Assembly: GCF_020515695.1 (NCBI RefSeq)
Contig: NZ_JAIWJA010000001.1
Coordinates: 744,001-808,000, forward strand
Length of the DNA: 64,000 nt
Direction of reading: 5' to 3'
From: Pseudomonas sp. MWU16-30317
GTDB taxonomy: Bacteria > Pseudomonadota > Gammaproteobacteria > Pseudomonadales > Pseudomonadaceae
A program made the position numbers and the translations under genes. Shown piece after piece: positions 35,515 through 46,786 of the stretch (positions are counted from its first letter, which is position 1; every line of letters starts with the position of its first letter). The notes beneath the pieces were generated by a model. It searched no databases. It was given only the letters and a program-made list of their open reading frames with translations, and was not told the origin of the DNA.

Positions 35515-35611
35515 AGTGGAACCGCTCGACAAGCACTGGAGGTCGGGGGAAAACCAGGCTGCGCGAGTGGATTCGTGCTTCGAGGTAAAAAGTAACATCA
35601 CTGGCGTGCAT
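35489..35611 (-). CDS. 40-residue small protein within the minus-strand RNA
   Basis: The frame begins MHASDVTFYLEARIHSRS and ends FHFSPLVKLL. AGGTGA (35624-35619) lies seven bases before the ATG. TGA is the first codon touching the terminator stem, so the frame ends exactly where the terminator begins. The product is basic, with a hydrophobic middle, and no family is recognised. It may be a real small protein or simply part of the RNA scaffold. Confidence 0.45.
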   Translation of the reverse strand: MHASDVTFYLEARIHSRSLVFPRPPVLVERFHFSPLVKLL

Positions 35612-35678
35612 CCCCTCATCACCTGTATCGATAGCGTTTATCAATTAAATACATGCAGTTACGTGTTTCAGACTTTTC

Positions 35679-35707
35679 CTATAGGGCTGCACGCCCCCCG
35701 CCGTTAA
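35679..35707 (-). promoter_or_regulatory. Candidate promoter of the minus-strand small RNA
   Basis: TTAACG (35707-35702) and CTATAG (35684-35679) are spaced by 17 bp on the minus strand. Four of six bases match the -35 consensus. CCTATAGG is symmetric, so it could also serve plus-strand transcription. The rest of the 324-bp gap before the response regulator (35708-35838) shows nothing else I can name. Confidence 0.4.
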
Positions 35708-35838
35708 GATTCCGCCCCGTGAAGAGCGCCGGCACAGCCCAATGCAGAGCAGCTCCCGCGACATTCATCTCAGCCCGAACCTCGCTTTACCGCGCCGGCA
35801 GGTGTAACCCCATTTCTAACGCAGGGCGCCAATACACC

Positions 35839-36534
35839 ATGTGTGAAACCAGCAACCCCATCCGCCTCATGCTGCTCGATGACCACGAATTCGTGCTGTG
35901 CGGTATGCAGCATGTGCTCGGCACCTATGCTGAATTCGACATCGTCGGATGTTTCACGCGTAGCCGTGACCTGCTACTGGCACTCAAGCAATCGCCCGTC
36001 GATGTCGTGGTCATGGATTTTGCCCTTGGCCCGGAAGAAACCGATGGTTTGAACCTCATCCGCGCACTGCGGATAAAGTTTCCCGCCGTTCAACTCCTGG
36101 TGATTTCGGCCACGCACACCCCAGCCACCGTGAGCTTGGCGCTGCGCTGTGGCGCGATGGGTTTCATCGGCAAGGACAGCGACCCGGTACATTTGCTGGA
36201 AGGCGTGCGCGCGCTGGCGACTGGCACCGTCTACCTGGAGCCGAGGATGGCCTCGTTGCTGGAGGATCGGGATATCGCCACGCAAGTACCAGACTCAACG
36301 ATCAAAGGTAACAAGTCCGCGATCGAGGCGCTGGTCAGGACCAACAACCTGACCCTGCGGGAACGCGAAGTGCTGCGCTGCTGCCTGGCCGGCATGTCGG
36401 TGACTCAGGTCGCCGGGAAATTCTCGCGCAGCATCAAGACCATCAGCACGCAAAAGCAATCGGCGTTTCGCAAGTTGGGCCTGGCCAGCGATAACGAACT
36501 GTTCAAGATCCGCTCGCAACTGGAGCAGCGATGA
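35839..36534 (+). CDS. NarL/RcsB-type response regulator
   Basis: A 231-residue regulator. The receiver has DD at 14-15, phospho-acceptor D60 in VVVMDFALG and K in FIGKDSD. A LuxR-type helix-turn-helix follows (NLTLREREVLRCCLAGMSVTQVAGKFSRSIKTISTQKQSAFRKLGL). This is the layout of RcsB/EvgA relay outputs. I chose the ATG at 35839; the frame is open upstream but not homologous. It overlaps the Hpt gene by ATGA, so the pair is translationally coupled. Confidence 0.85.
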   Translation: MCETSNPIRLMLLDDHEFVLCGMQHVLGTYAEFDIVGCFTRSRDLLLALKQSPVDVVVMDFALGPEETDGLNLIRALRIKFPAVQLLVISATHTPATVSLALRCGAMGFIGKDSDPVHLLEGVRALATGTVYLEPRMASLLEDRDIATQVPDSTIKGNKSAIEALVRTNNLTLREREVLRCCLAGMSVTQVAGKFSRSIKTISTQKQSAFRKLGLASDNELFKIRSQLEQR

Positions 36535-36884
36535 AAGCGCCATGGGTGAGCGGTCTTGAGCGCTCAGCTCCGGATCGGCCGGACGCTCCCGGATCATTCC
36601 AGCTGTCGGCCGAGGACAAGCGCATCCTGACTCGCATGTTTCTGGAGACCAGCCACGAGGACTTGCGATTGCTCGAATGTGCTTTGCTAGGTGCCCAGCC
36701 AGGTGAGGTGCTGCACAGGGTTCACCGTCTGCACGGTGCGGCGCTGACGGCGGGCGCTACCCCGATGCTGGCGGAGCTGGAAAGTTTCGAGAGAGTTCTG
36801 CGAGAAGTGGCGCACATTCCGACCGACAGCCAGGAACGCCTGATTCGCTTGCGACAGCAACTAGCGCAATACCAGCAGCGCTAG
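36531..36884 (+). CDS. Stand-alone Hpt phosphotransfer protein
   Basis: A 117-residue protein with a single histidine phosphotransfer domain (about residues 27-115). The acceptor is His65 in VHRLHGAALTAGA, matching the H-x-L-K-G-(S/A)-A pattern except that the usual lysine is His68. Hpt proteins shuttle phosphate between a hybrid kinase and a final regulator. Coupling to the NarL-type gene suggests it feeds that regulator. The triple-receiver kinase 0.7 kb downstream is a likely donor, by inference. Confidence 0.75.
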   Translation: MKAPWVSGLERSAPDRPDAPGSFQLSAEDKRILTRMFLETSHEDLRLLECALLGAQPGEVLHRVHRLHGAALTAGATPMLAELESFERVLREVAHIPTDSQERLIRLRQQLAQYQQR

Positions 36885-36895
36885 CGCTATGCCCA

Positions 36896-37270
36896 TCAAT
36901 TAACGCCGCCGCCCAGCATGCCACGCACCTTGTCGCGCAACTGGTCGATGGAGAAGGGCTTGGCCAGTACCTCGGTGCCGGGTGGGTTCTCAGCCGAATC
37001 GCCGTACCCGCTGGCAATCAGTATGGGCAGGCCGGTACGCAGCTTCAGCGCCTCGCGCGCCAAGTCAATGCCGTTACCGTCCGGTAGCCCGACGTCGGTC
37101 ATCATCAGCGCTAGTGGCTGCGCGACGTCATTCAACAAGGTCATTGCCCCTGCCTTGTCTTCGGCCTCCAGCACCTTGTACTCGAGTTCTTCGAGCACAT
37201 CGACGATCAACATGCGCACGATGGCGTCATCTTCGACGACGAGGATAGTGACGGGATTGGCTTCGGACAT
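36896..37270 (-). CDS. Single-domain receiver protein
   Basis: A 124-residue CheY-like protein with acidic pocket E13-D14-D15, phospho-acceptor D59 in LMMTDVGLPDGNG, Ser/Thr switch IASGYG and K in LAKPF. There is no output domain. The VGLPDGNG and ASGYG signatures resemble receivers found fused to hybrid kinases such as the one at 44.2-45.5 kb. I chose the ATG at 37270 with AGGAAAG upstream. It is divergent from the big hybrid kinase. Confidence 0.85.
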   Translation of the reverse strand: MSEANPVTILVVEDDAIVRMLIVDVLEELEYKVLEAEDKAGAMTLLNDVAQPLALMMTDVGLPDGNGIDLAREALKLRTGLPILIASGYGDSAENPPGTEVLAKPFSIDQLRDKVRGMLGGGVN

Positions 37271-37454
37271 TGAAAGGCTTTCCTGAAAACGTATGATCGG
37301 TGATGAGGGCAGGATGCCACCCTTGCTCACTATGAGTACGTGGCGGCCCCCGACAAGTTCCCCACCCGAGTAAAAACTCCAGGCTGCAGTGTCGCTTAGA
37401 GAGCTGGCATTTGGCCATTTATCGGTGCTGGTCAAGGTGAAGCCTATCCGAAAA

Positions 37455-37489
37455 CGCCATTTTCGTAAGAATTTTCTTAACTTGGCGTA
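37455..37489. promoter_or_regulatory. Nested dyad upstream of the hybrid kinase operon
   Basis: An inner perfect dyad TAAGAA-TT-TTCTTA (37467-37480) sits within an outer one, ACGCCA (37455-37460) with TGGCGT (37484-37489). It lies 68-102 bp before the kinase ATG in the divergent region with the lone receiver. It is a candidate operator or start-site structure. Confidence 0.4.
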
Positions 37490-37556
37490 GGAAACTTAGA
37501 ACTTTTTGACGAATTTGCGGCAGAATCCCAGCCTTGAATATTTCCCCGCCCAGGCC

Positions 37557-41066
<3,510 letters not shown>

Positions 41067-41068
41067 TA

Positions 41069-41884
41069 GTGCAACAGAACACCGACATCGAGATTCGGCT
41101 GCTGATCGAGGCGATCTACCTCAAGTACAGCTACGATTTTCGCGATTACGCCGGGGCTTCGGTCAAGCGCCGCGTCCAGCATGCATTGACGCAACTGGAG
41201 TGCAAGACCGTCTCGGCGTTGCAGGAGCGCGTCATCCATGACCCGACCGCGTTCATGCAGTTGCTGCAATACCTGACGATTCCGGTCAGCGAGATGTTCC
41301 GCGACCCCGACCACTTCCTGGCGATTCGCCAGGAAGTGGTGCCGCTGTTGCGGACCTATCCATCGATCAAGGTGTGGATCGCCGGTTGCAGCACAGGCGA
41401 GGAGGTCTACTCCATGGCCATCCTGCTGCGCGAAGAGGGTTTGCTGGAGCGGACCATCATCTACGCCACCGACATCAATCCGACATCGCTGGAAAAGGCC
41501 AAAAAGGGCGTGTATTCGATGGAAGCGATGCGTATCTACGGCAACAGCTACCAGCGCGCTGGCGGCAAACGCGATTTCAGCGACTATTACACCGCCGCCT
41601 ATGGCCACGCGATCATGGACGGCAGCCTGCGCGAGAACGTGACCTTTGCCGACCATAGCCTGGCGACCGACAGCGTGTTTTCGGAGACGCAACTGGTGTC
41701 GTGCCGCAACGTGCTGATCTATTTCAACAAGGGTTTGCAGGAGCGGGCGTTCGGGCTGTTTCACGAGTCCCTGTGTCATCGCGGCTTCATGGTGCTGGGC
41801 AGCAAGGAGACGGTGGATTTTTCCGCGTACAGCGATAAATTCGAGCCGCTGGTCAAGCAAGAACGGATCTACCGGAAGAAATGA
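41069..41884 (+). CDS. CheR-type methyltransferase
   Basis: A 271-residue SAM-dependent protein-glutamate methyltransferase. An N-terminal helical part contains FRDYAGASVKRRVQ. SAM motif I is VWIAGCSTGEEVYSMAILL, followed by IIYATDINPTSLEKAKKGVYS and the classic SCRNVLIYFNKGLQ. The start is inferred as the GTG at 41069, two bases after the kinase stop, with GGAG upstream. Here it is embedded among kinases rather than with CheA/CheW. Its substrate may be a receptor elsewhere, or the CHASE3/coiled-coil kinase itself. Confidence 0.85.
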   Translation: MQQNTDIEIRLLIEAIYLKYSYDFRDYAGASVKRRVQHALTQLECKTVSALQERVIHDPTAFMQLLQYLTIPVSEMFRDPDHFLAIRQEVVPLLRTYPSIKVWIAGCSTGEEVYSMAILLREEGLLERTIIYATDINPTSLEKAKKGVYSMEAMRIYGNSYQRAGGKRDFSDYYTAAYGHAIMDGSLRENVTFADHSLATDSVFSETQLVSCRNVLIYFNKGLQERAFGLFHESLCHRGFMVLGSKETVDFSAYSDKFEPLVKQERIYRKK

Positions 41885-42456
41885 ATCGTTACGGTGCGAT
41901 CGTCGTGGGGGCTTCTGCCGGTGGGGTAGAGGCACTGCTGCACGTCTTCAGCGCGCTGCCCAAAGCGTTCGATATCCCCATCCTGACAGTGCTGCATCTG
42001 CCCGACGAGCGCCGCAGCCAGTTATCCGAGGTATTTGCCACGCGCCTGGGCCGTGATGTACGCGAAGGCAGCGACAAGGTGGCGATCGAGCCCGGGGTGA
42101 TCTATTTCGCCGGGCCCAGCTATCACCTGTCGGTGGAGCGCGATTTCACCCTGTCGCTGAGTCAGGAAGAACGGGTGCACTTTTCCCGTCCGGCCATCGA
42201 TCTGTTGTTCGATTCCGCCGCCGATGCCTATGGGCCCGGGCTGGTGGGGGTATTGATGACCGGTGCCAATGAGGATGGCGCCAAAGGGCTGGCTGCGATC
42301 AAGCGTCAGGGCGGCTTGACGATCGTTCAGGATCCGGCCGAAGCGCGGATGCCGACCATGCCGCTGGCCGCACTGAAATTGCAGCAGCCCGACCATATTC
42401 TTTCATTGAACGGCATAGGCTCTTTGCTCGCCAAGCTGGAACGAAGTAAATGCTAA
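41881..42456 (+). CDS. CheB-type methylesterase without receiver
   Basis: A 191-residue protein consisting only of the CheB catalytic domain; ordinary CheB has an N-terminal receiver, absent here. The triad is present: S12 in VGASAGG, H39 in VLHLPDE and D132 in TGANEDGAKG. The ATG overlaps the CheR stop, so methyltransferase and esterase are made together. Regulation by phosphorylation would have to come from a separate protein such as the neighbouring receivers. Confidence 0.85.
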   Translation: MNRYGAIVVGASAGGVEALLHVFSALPKAFDIPILTVLHLPDERRSQLSEVFATRLGRDVREGSDKVAIEPGVIYFAGPSYHLSVERDFTLSLSQEERVHFSRPAIDLLFDSAADAYGPGLVGVLMTGANEDGAKGLAAIKRQGGLTIVQDPAEARMPTMPLAALKLQQPDHILSLNGIGSLLAKLERSKC

Positions 42457-43688
42457 GTCACCTCCAGGCAAAATTGCTGATCGTCGACGATCTGCCGGAA
42501 AACCTGCTGGCCCTCGAGGCCTTGATCCAGCGTGAGGATCGCGTGGTCTACAAGGCGCTGTCCGCCGATGCCGCGCTGTCCCTGTTGTTGCAACACGAGT
42601 TCGCCCTGGCCATCCTCGACGTTCAGATGCCCGGCATGAATGGTTTCGAACTCGCGGAGCTGATGCGCAGCACCGAGAAGACCAAACACATCCCCATCGT
42701 GTTCGTCAGCGCCGCTGGGCGCGAAATGAACTATGCCTTCAAGGGCTACGAAAGCGGCGCCGTGGATTTCCTCCACAAGCCGCTGGACATGCAGGCGGTG
42801 AAGAGCAAGGTCAGCGTGTTCGTCGACCTGTATCGCCAGCGCAAGGCCCTCAAGGAACAGCTGGATGCGCTCGAACGCGCGCGCCAGGAACAGGAGGTGC
42901 TGCTGCGCCGCCTGCAGGTGACCCAGAGCGAACTCGAGCACGCAGTGCGCATGCGTGATGACTTCATGTCGATCGTCTCCCATGAAGTGCGCACGCCCTT
43001 GAACGGGCTGATCCTCGAGACCCAACTGCGCAAGCTGCACCTGGCCAAGGACAATCTCGACGCCTTTGCCCCCGACAAGCTGCGGGCCATGGTCGATCGC
43101 GACGAACGGCAGATCCTGAGCTTGATCCGCCTGATCGAGGACATGCTCGACGTGTCGCGCATTCGTACCGGCAAGCTGTCGATTCGCCCGACGCGGTTCA
43201 ACCTGACGCAGATGGTTGCCAACGTGGTCGAGCGTTTCGAGCCCCAGGCGAGCGCCATCGGTACCCATATCAGCTTTGCCGGCGATAAGGCGGTGGTGGG
43301 TATCTGGGATGAATTTCGCATTGAGCAAGTGGTGGTCAACCTGTTGTCCAACGCATTGCGCTATGGCGGCAAAAGCCCGATCGAGGTACGCGTGGCCAGC
43401 GCTGCGAACGGCGCGCGCATAGAGGTACAGGACCACGGCATCGGTATCAGCGCCGAAAACCAGTCACGGATTTTCCAGCAGTTCGAGCGGGTATCGGCCA
43501 AGCATGTGGTGTCTGGCCTGGGCCTGGGGCTGTTTATTTCCGAGCAGATCGTGACCGCCCACAGCGGCACGATCAGCGTCCATAGCGCAGTGGGCGAGGG
43601 CGCGATGTTCCGCGTGACGCTGCCACTCGACGAATCTTGCAACCCGGACGCAACCTCTGCCACGGCCCATGGTCGTATTGGCAGCTAG
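42450..43688 (+). CDS. Receiver-histidine kinase hybrid (REC first)
   Basis: A 412-residue soluble protein. The N-terminal receiver (D57 in ILDVQMPGMNG, K in FLHKPLD) is followed by a coiled coil at about 128-165, HisKA with H178 (FMSIVSHEVRTPLNG) and HATPase (NLLSNALRYG, DHGIGI, GLGLGLFIS). Reversed REC-kinase order suggests it is itself controlled by phosphorylation. It overlaps CheB by seven bases. Confidence 0.88.
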   Translation: MLSHLQAKLLIVDDLPENLLALEALIQREDRVVYKALSADAALSLLLQHEFALAILDVQMPGMNGFELAELMRSTEKTKHIPIVFVSAAGREMNYAFKGYESGAVDFLHKPLDMQAVKSKVSVFVDLYRQRKALKEQLDALERARQEQEVLLRRLQVTQSELEHAVRMRDDFMSIVSHEVRTPLNGLILETQLRKLHLAKDNLDAFAPDKLRAMVDRDERQILSLIRLIEDMLDVSRIRTGKLSIRPTRFNLTQMVANVVERFEPQASAIGTHISFAGDKAVVGIWDEFRIEQVVVNLLSNALRYGGKSPIEVRVASAANGARIEVQDHGIGISAENQSRIFQQFERVSAKHVVSGLGLGLFISEQIVTAHSGTISVHSAVGEGAMFRVTLPLDESCNPDATSATAHGRIGS

Positions 43689-43709
43689 ACCTACCTGAAT
43701 AGGCTTTCC

Positions 43710-44087
43710 ATGAGTGAAGATGCGCAAGACGTTGTCCTGATCGTCGAGGACGAACCGAATATTTTGATGATTCTGTCTACCTATCTGGCAGGCGAGGGTT
43801 ACCGGGTACTGCAGGCCGAAAATGCCGAGCAGGCCTTCGAAATCCTGGCCACCAAGCCCCATCTGGACTTGATGATCACCGATTACCGGCTGCCTGGCGG
43901 GATTTCCGGGGTCATGATCGCCGAGCCGGCCGTCAAACTGCGCCCCGAGTTGAAGGTGATCTTCATCAGTGGATACCCGCAGGAAATCGCCGAGTCGGGC
44001 AGCCCGATCGCCAGGAAGGCGCCGATCCTGGCCAAGCCGTTCGATCTGGATACCTTGAAGCAGCTGGTAGACAAGCAGCTGGCTTAA
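43710..44087 (+). CDS. Single-domain receiver protein
   Basis: A 125-residue CheY-like protein with acidic pair E13-D14 (VEDEPN), acceptor D58 in LMITDYRLPGGISG, switch FISGYP and K in LAKPFDLDTLK. It is the last gene of the kinase-CheR-CheB unit, 21 bp after the receiver-kinase, and has no output domain. It probably acts by protein contact or as a phosphate sink. Confidence 0.85.
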   Translation: MSEDAQDVVLIVEDEPNILMILSTYLAGEGYRVLQAENAEQAFEILATKPHLDLMITDYRLPGGISGVMIAEPAVKLRPELKVIFISGYPQEIAESGSPIARKAPILAKPFDLDTLKQLVDKQLA

Positions 44088-44179
44088 TGCAGAGAAGCTG
44101 GTCCTCTCTTGGGCAGAGCCCGATCCCACAGGGGTAGGTTGTGCTGCCACCTCTGTGGCAGCGCGTTCGGCGGCTTACA

Positions 44180-44196
44180 GGCCGGCACTGCCGGCC
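44180..44196. terminator. Hairpin between convergent phosphorelay genes
   Basis: GGCCGGC-ACT-GCCGGCC is a perfect 7-bp stem in the 117-bp convergent gap. A second imperfect stem built on CCACAGGGGTAGG lies at about 44125-44160. Neither has a T-tract. Confidence 0.45.
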
Positions 44197-44204
44197 GATA
44201 AACC

Positions 44205-45470
44205 TCAGCCAATCATCTCGTGAACCTTGGCGGTCAGCAGATCGAAAGGGAACGGCTTGGTGATCATCTGCATGTCGGCCCCGAGAAACCCGTCGCGTAC
44301 TGCTGCATGCTCGGCATAGCCGGTAATGAACAGCACTTTGAGCCCCGGCCGGTGATGGCGACCGACTTCGGCCAGTTGGCGCCCGTTCATGCCCGGCAGG
44401 CCGACGTCGCTGATCAGCAGATCGATGCGCGCGTCCGAGCTGAAGATCGGCTGCGCGCTGTCGGCGTCGATGGCGACCAGGCAGTGGTAGCCTTGCTCTT
44501 CGAGGACCGAGCGCACCAGTTTGCGCACCGCCGGATCATCTTCCACGATCAGCACCGATTCGCCATCGCGCGCTTTCGGCGCCCGAGCCCGTGGCACTGG
44601 AGTGCTGGCCGCCGGCATCCGCTCGCCTCGGGGCAGGAACAGGTTGACGGTGGTGCCCTTGCCCAGCGCGCTGTCGATGCTGACATGCCCCATGGATTGC
44701 TTGCAGAAGCCGTAGATCATCGACAACCCCAGGCCGGAACCTTGACCGATCGGCTTGGTGGTAAAGAACGGATCGAAGGCGCGGTCGACCACGCTTTGCG
44801 GCATGCCCCCGCCGTTGTCGGTGACACTCAGCACCACATAGTCTCCGGCGCGCAGGTTGCTGGCCGCGTCGGGCTGGGCTGCATCGACGCGTTGATTGCG
44901 CGTCTGGACCCGCAGCTTGCCGCCACAGGGCATCGCGTCACGGGCATTGAGGACAAGGTTGAGCAGGGCGCTTTCGACCTGATTAGCGTCGGCTACCGCC
45001 GTCCACAGCTGTGGCTCGCCATTGATGGACAGCTCGATCGCCGGGGTCAGGCTGCGTACCAGCAGGTCACTCATCTGAGCGACCAGCGCATTGAGCTCGA
45101 CAGGTTGTGCATCCAACGATTGGCGACGGGAAAAGGCCAGCAACCGGTGGGTAAGGTTGGCCGCGCGGTGGGCGGAGCTGACGCCTTGTTCGATCAGCTC
45201 GTCAAGATCATCGAAGCGGCCTTTGGCGATGCGGCGGCGCATCATTTCGAGGCTGCCGATGATGCCAGTGAGGATATTGTTGAAGTCGTGAGCGATACCG
45301 CCGGTCAATTGCCCGACCGCCTGCATCTTCTGTGCCTGGCGCAGCGCTTCTTCACTGTCGCGCGCTTGCGCCGAGCGCTGCTCGATCTGTAGTTCGAGCG
45401 CCGCGATGTGACCCTGTAGTTGCTCGATCTGTCGTTGAGCGTCGTGCAGCTGTTGCTCTGAACTGGACAA
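44205..45470 (-). CDS. Histidine kinase with C-terminal receiver
   Basis: A 421-residue soluble hybrid. A short coiled coil (1-45) precedes HisKA with H61 (GGIAHDFNNILTGIIGSLEMM), HATPase (LVLNARDAM, DNGGGM, GSGLGLSMIYGF) and a receiver (VLIVEDDPAVRKLV...LLISDVGLPGMNG, FITGYAEHA, ITKPF). This NtrB/PAS-kinase family class has no visible sensor domain. I chose the TTG at 45470, because GGAG lies nine bases upstream; the longer frame to 45656 overlaps the previous gene. It is convergent with the CheR/CheB unit. Confidence 0.8.
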   Translation of the reverse strand: MSSSEQQLHDAQRQIEQLQGHIAALELQIEQRSAQARDSEEALRQAQKMQAVGQLTGGIAHDFNNILTGIIGSLEMMRRRIAKGRFDDLDELIEQGVSSAHRAANLTHRLLAFSRRQSLDAQPVELNALVAQMSDLLVRSLTPAIELSINGEPQLWTAVADANQVESALLNLVLNARDAMPCGGKLRVQTRNQRVDAAQPDAASNLRAGDYVVLSVTDNGGGMPQSVVDRAFDPFFTTKPIGQGSGLGLSMIYGFCKQSMGHVSIDSALGKGTTVNLFLPRGERMPAASTPVPRARAPKARDGESVLIVEDDPAVRKLVRSVLEEQGYHCLVAIDADSAQPIFSSDARIDLLISDVGLPGMNGRQLAEVGRHHRPGLKVLFITGYAEHAAVRDGFLGADMQMITKPFPFDLLTAKVHEMIG

Positions 45471-45585
45471 GGGCCAAGTCTCCGAAAAAACTGCATTCTT
45501 ATTGAATACGGACCTGCCCCGCCGAAGGGGGTTCAGTTGCAGACGATGCGCAATTGCACATTGGTCTGACGCGCGGCGCTTTGGC

Positions 45586-46689
45586 CTAGAGGCCTTGTTG
45601 GACCAGCGGATCGTCGGGGTTCTGTTGCTCCAGTTGCGCCAGCAGCACCTGGACATTCTGCAGTTGGCCGGTTTCCTTCCAGTAGTTGATCAGCAGTACC
45701 CGAGCGCGCCGATCCTGAGGGTGACGCTGGACAATCTCCTGCAATTGGCGCTGGGCCGCATCCACCTGTTCCATGGCATGCAGGGTCAGGGCGAGGCTGT
45801 AGCGGAAGGTGCTGTTGTCCGGCGCCAGTTCGACCGCCCGGGTCAGTGCCAGCAGCGCGTATTCGTCCTGTTTGTGATCGACCAGCCAGAGCCCCAGCTC
45901 GTGTTGCAGTGCAGCCGACTGAGGGTACTGACGCAACTGCTCGGCGAGCCATTGGCGGGCGGCATCGGTGTTGCCTGGTTGATCGAGCAGGCGTACCTGC
46001 AAAGCGATGGCATGAGCGTTATCCGGTTGTTGCGTCAGTACCTGCTTCAGCAGTGCGCTGGCAGCAGCGCGGTCGCCTTGATGGATGAGGATGCGAGCGA
46101 GCAACAGTTGCCTGGCCAGGTCAGGGCCCGCGTCAGAAGCAGGGTCAGCGCCCTCTGGGGTGTTACCGGATGCGCTTTGCGTCTGCAGCACCTGACGATA
46201 TTCATCGAGGGCCTTGTCCAGCGGGCCGAAATACAGCCCGGCGTCATCCGGTGACAAATCGAGCATGGCAGTGGCGGCGGCATAGCGCAGGCTGGCTTGC
46301 GGGTCGTCGAGCAGCGGACCGAGTATCAGGCTGCGCTGGGTTGCCGGTACCAGCCCGACCACGGCATTGATGGCTGCCTGGCGAACCTCGGGGTCGTCGT
46401 TGTGCAGGTCGGCACGGGCCAGTTTCAGTGCTCGAGGTGACGGATAGTCGGCCAGCAAGCCGTACAACACCGCGCGCTGCGTGGGCAGCAGGTCATCACG
46501 GCCGAGTTGCTGGTACAGCACCCGTGCCGAGCCGGCTTCGCCATTGCGGGCCTGGCGCAGCGCCTTGCCGAAAATCTCCTGCTGCACCGCAGGCTCCTGC
46601 AGCGGCCCGCTATGGCGCCACACCACCACAGCGGCGGCCAGCGCCAGCAGGGCGAGACAGACGATCACTAAGCGTTGCAGCTTGAGCAT
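45586..46689 (-). CDS. Membrane-anchored HEAT/TPR repeat protein
   Basis: A 367-residue protein with one N-terminal membrane helix (RLVIVCLALLALAAAVVVW). HEAT-like helical repeats (about 60-160) are followed by tetratricopeptide repeats (about 190-360, with patterns such as AALQHELGLWLVDHKQDEYALLALTRAVELAPDN). This is a typical periplasmic scaffold with no enzymatic signature; its role is unknown. I took the ATG at 46689. It runs in the same direction as the kinase-receiver, 115 bp before it. Confidence 0.7.
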   Translation of the reverse strand: MLKLQRLVIVCLALLALAAAVVVWRHSGPLQEPAVQQEIFGKALRQARNGEAGSARVLYQQLGRDDLLPTQRAVLYGLLADYPSPRALKLARADLHNDDPEVRQAAINAVVGLVPATQRSLILGPLLDDPQASLRYAAATAMLDLSPDDAGLYFGPLDKALDEYRQVLQTQSASGNTPEGADPASDAGPDLARQLLLARILIHQGDRAAASALLKQVLTQQPDNAHAIALQVRLLDQPGNTDAARQWLAEQLRQYPQSAALQHELGLWLVDHKQDEYALLALTRAVELAPDNSTFRYSLALTLHAMEQVDAAQRQLQEIVQRHPQDRRARVLLINYWKETGQLQNVQVLLAQLEQQNPDDPLVQQGL

Positions 46690-46786
46690 GCACAATCCAT
46701 GGAGGGGCGCGAAGAGCGAGTCGGCAAGCTTCGGTCAGTCTACGGCTGGAGTCAATTGCCCTTATAGACAGTTCGGGGGCGTTGGC

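Larger units (their letters stand above)
35457..35672 (-). ncRNA. Candidate dual-function small RNA (PhrS-like in plan)
   Basis: A minus-strand unit of about 216 nt is bounded by a promoter-like TTAACG-17-CTATAG (35707-35679) and a strong terminator (35490-35457). It carries a 40-codon reading frame with Shine-Dalgarno AGGTGA, whose stop codon abuts the terminator stem. P. aeruginosa PhrS is an RNA of about 212 nt with a 37-codon frame, so size and plan match. I cannot confirm sequence homology, and no ANR box is evident. Its 3' part is antisense to the end of the KfrA-like gene, and its promoter faces the upstream region of the response regulator gene. Confidence 0.5.
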
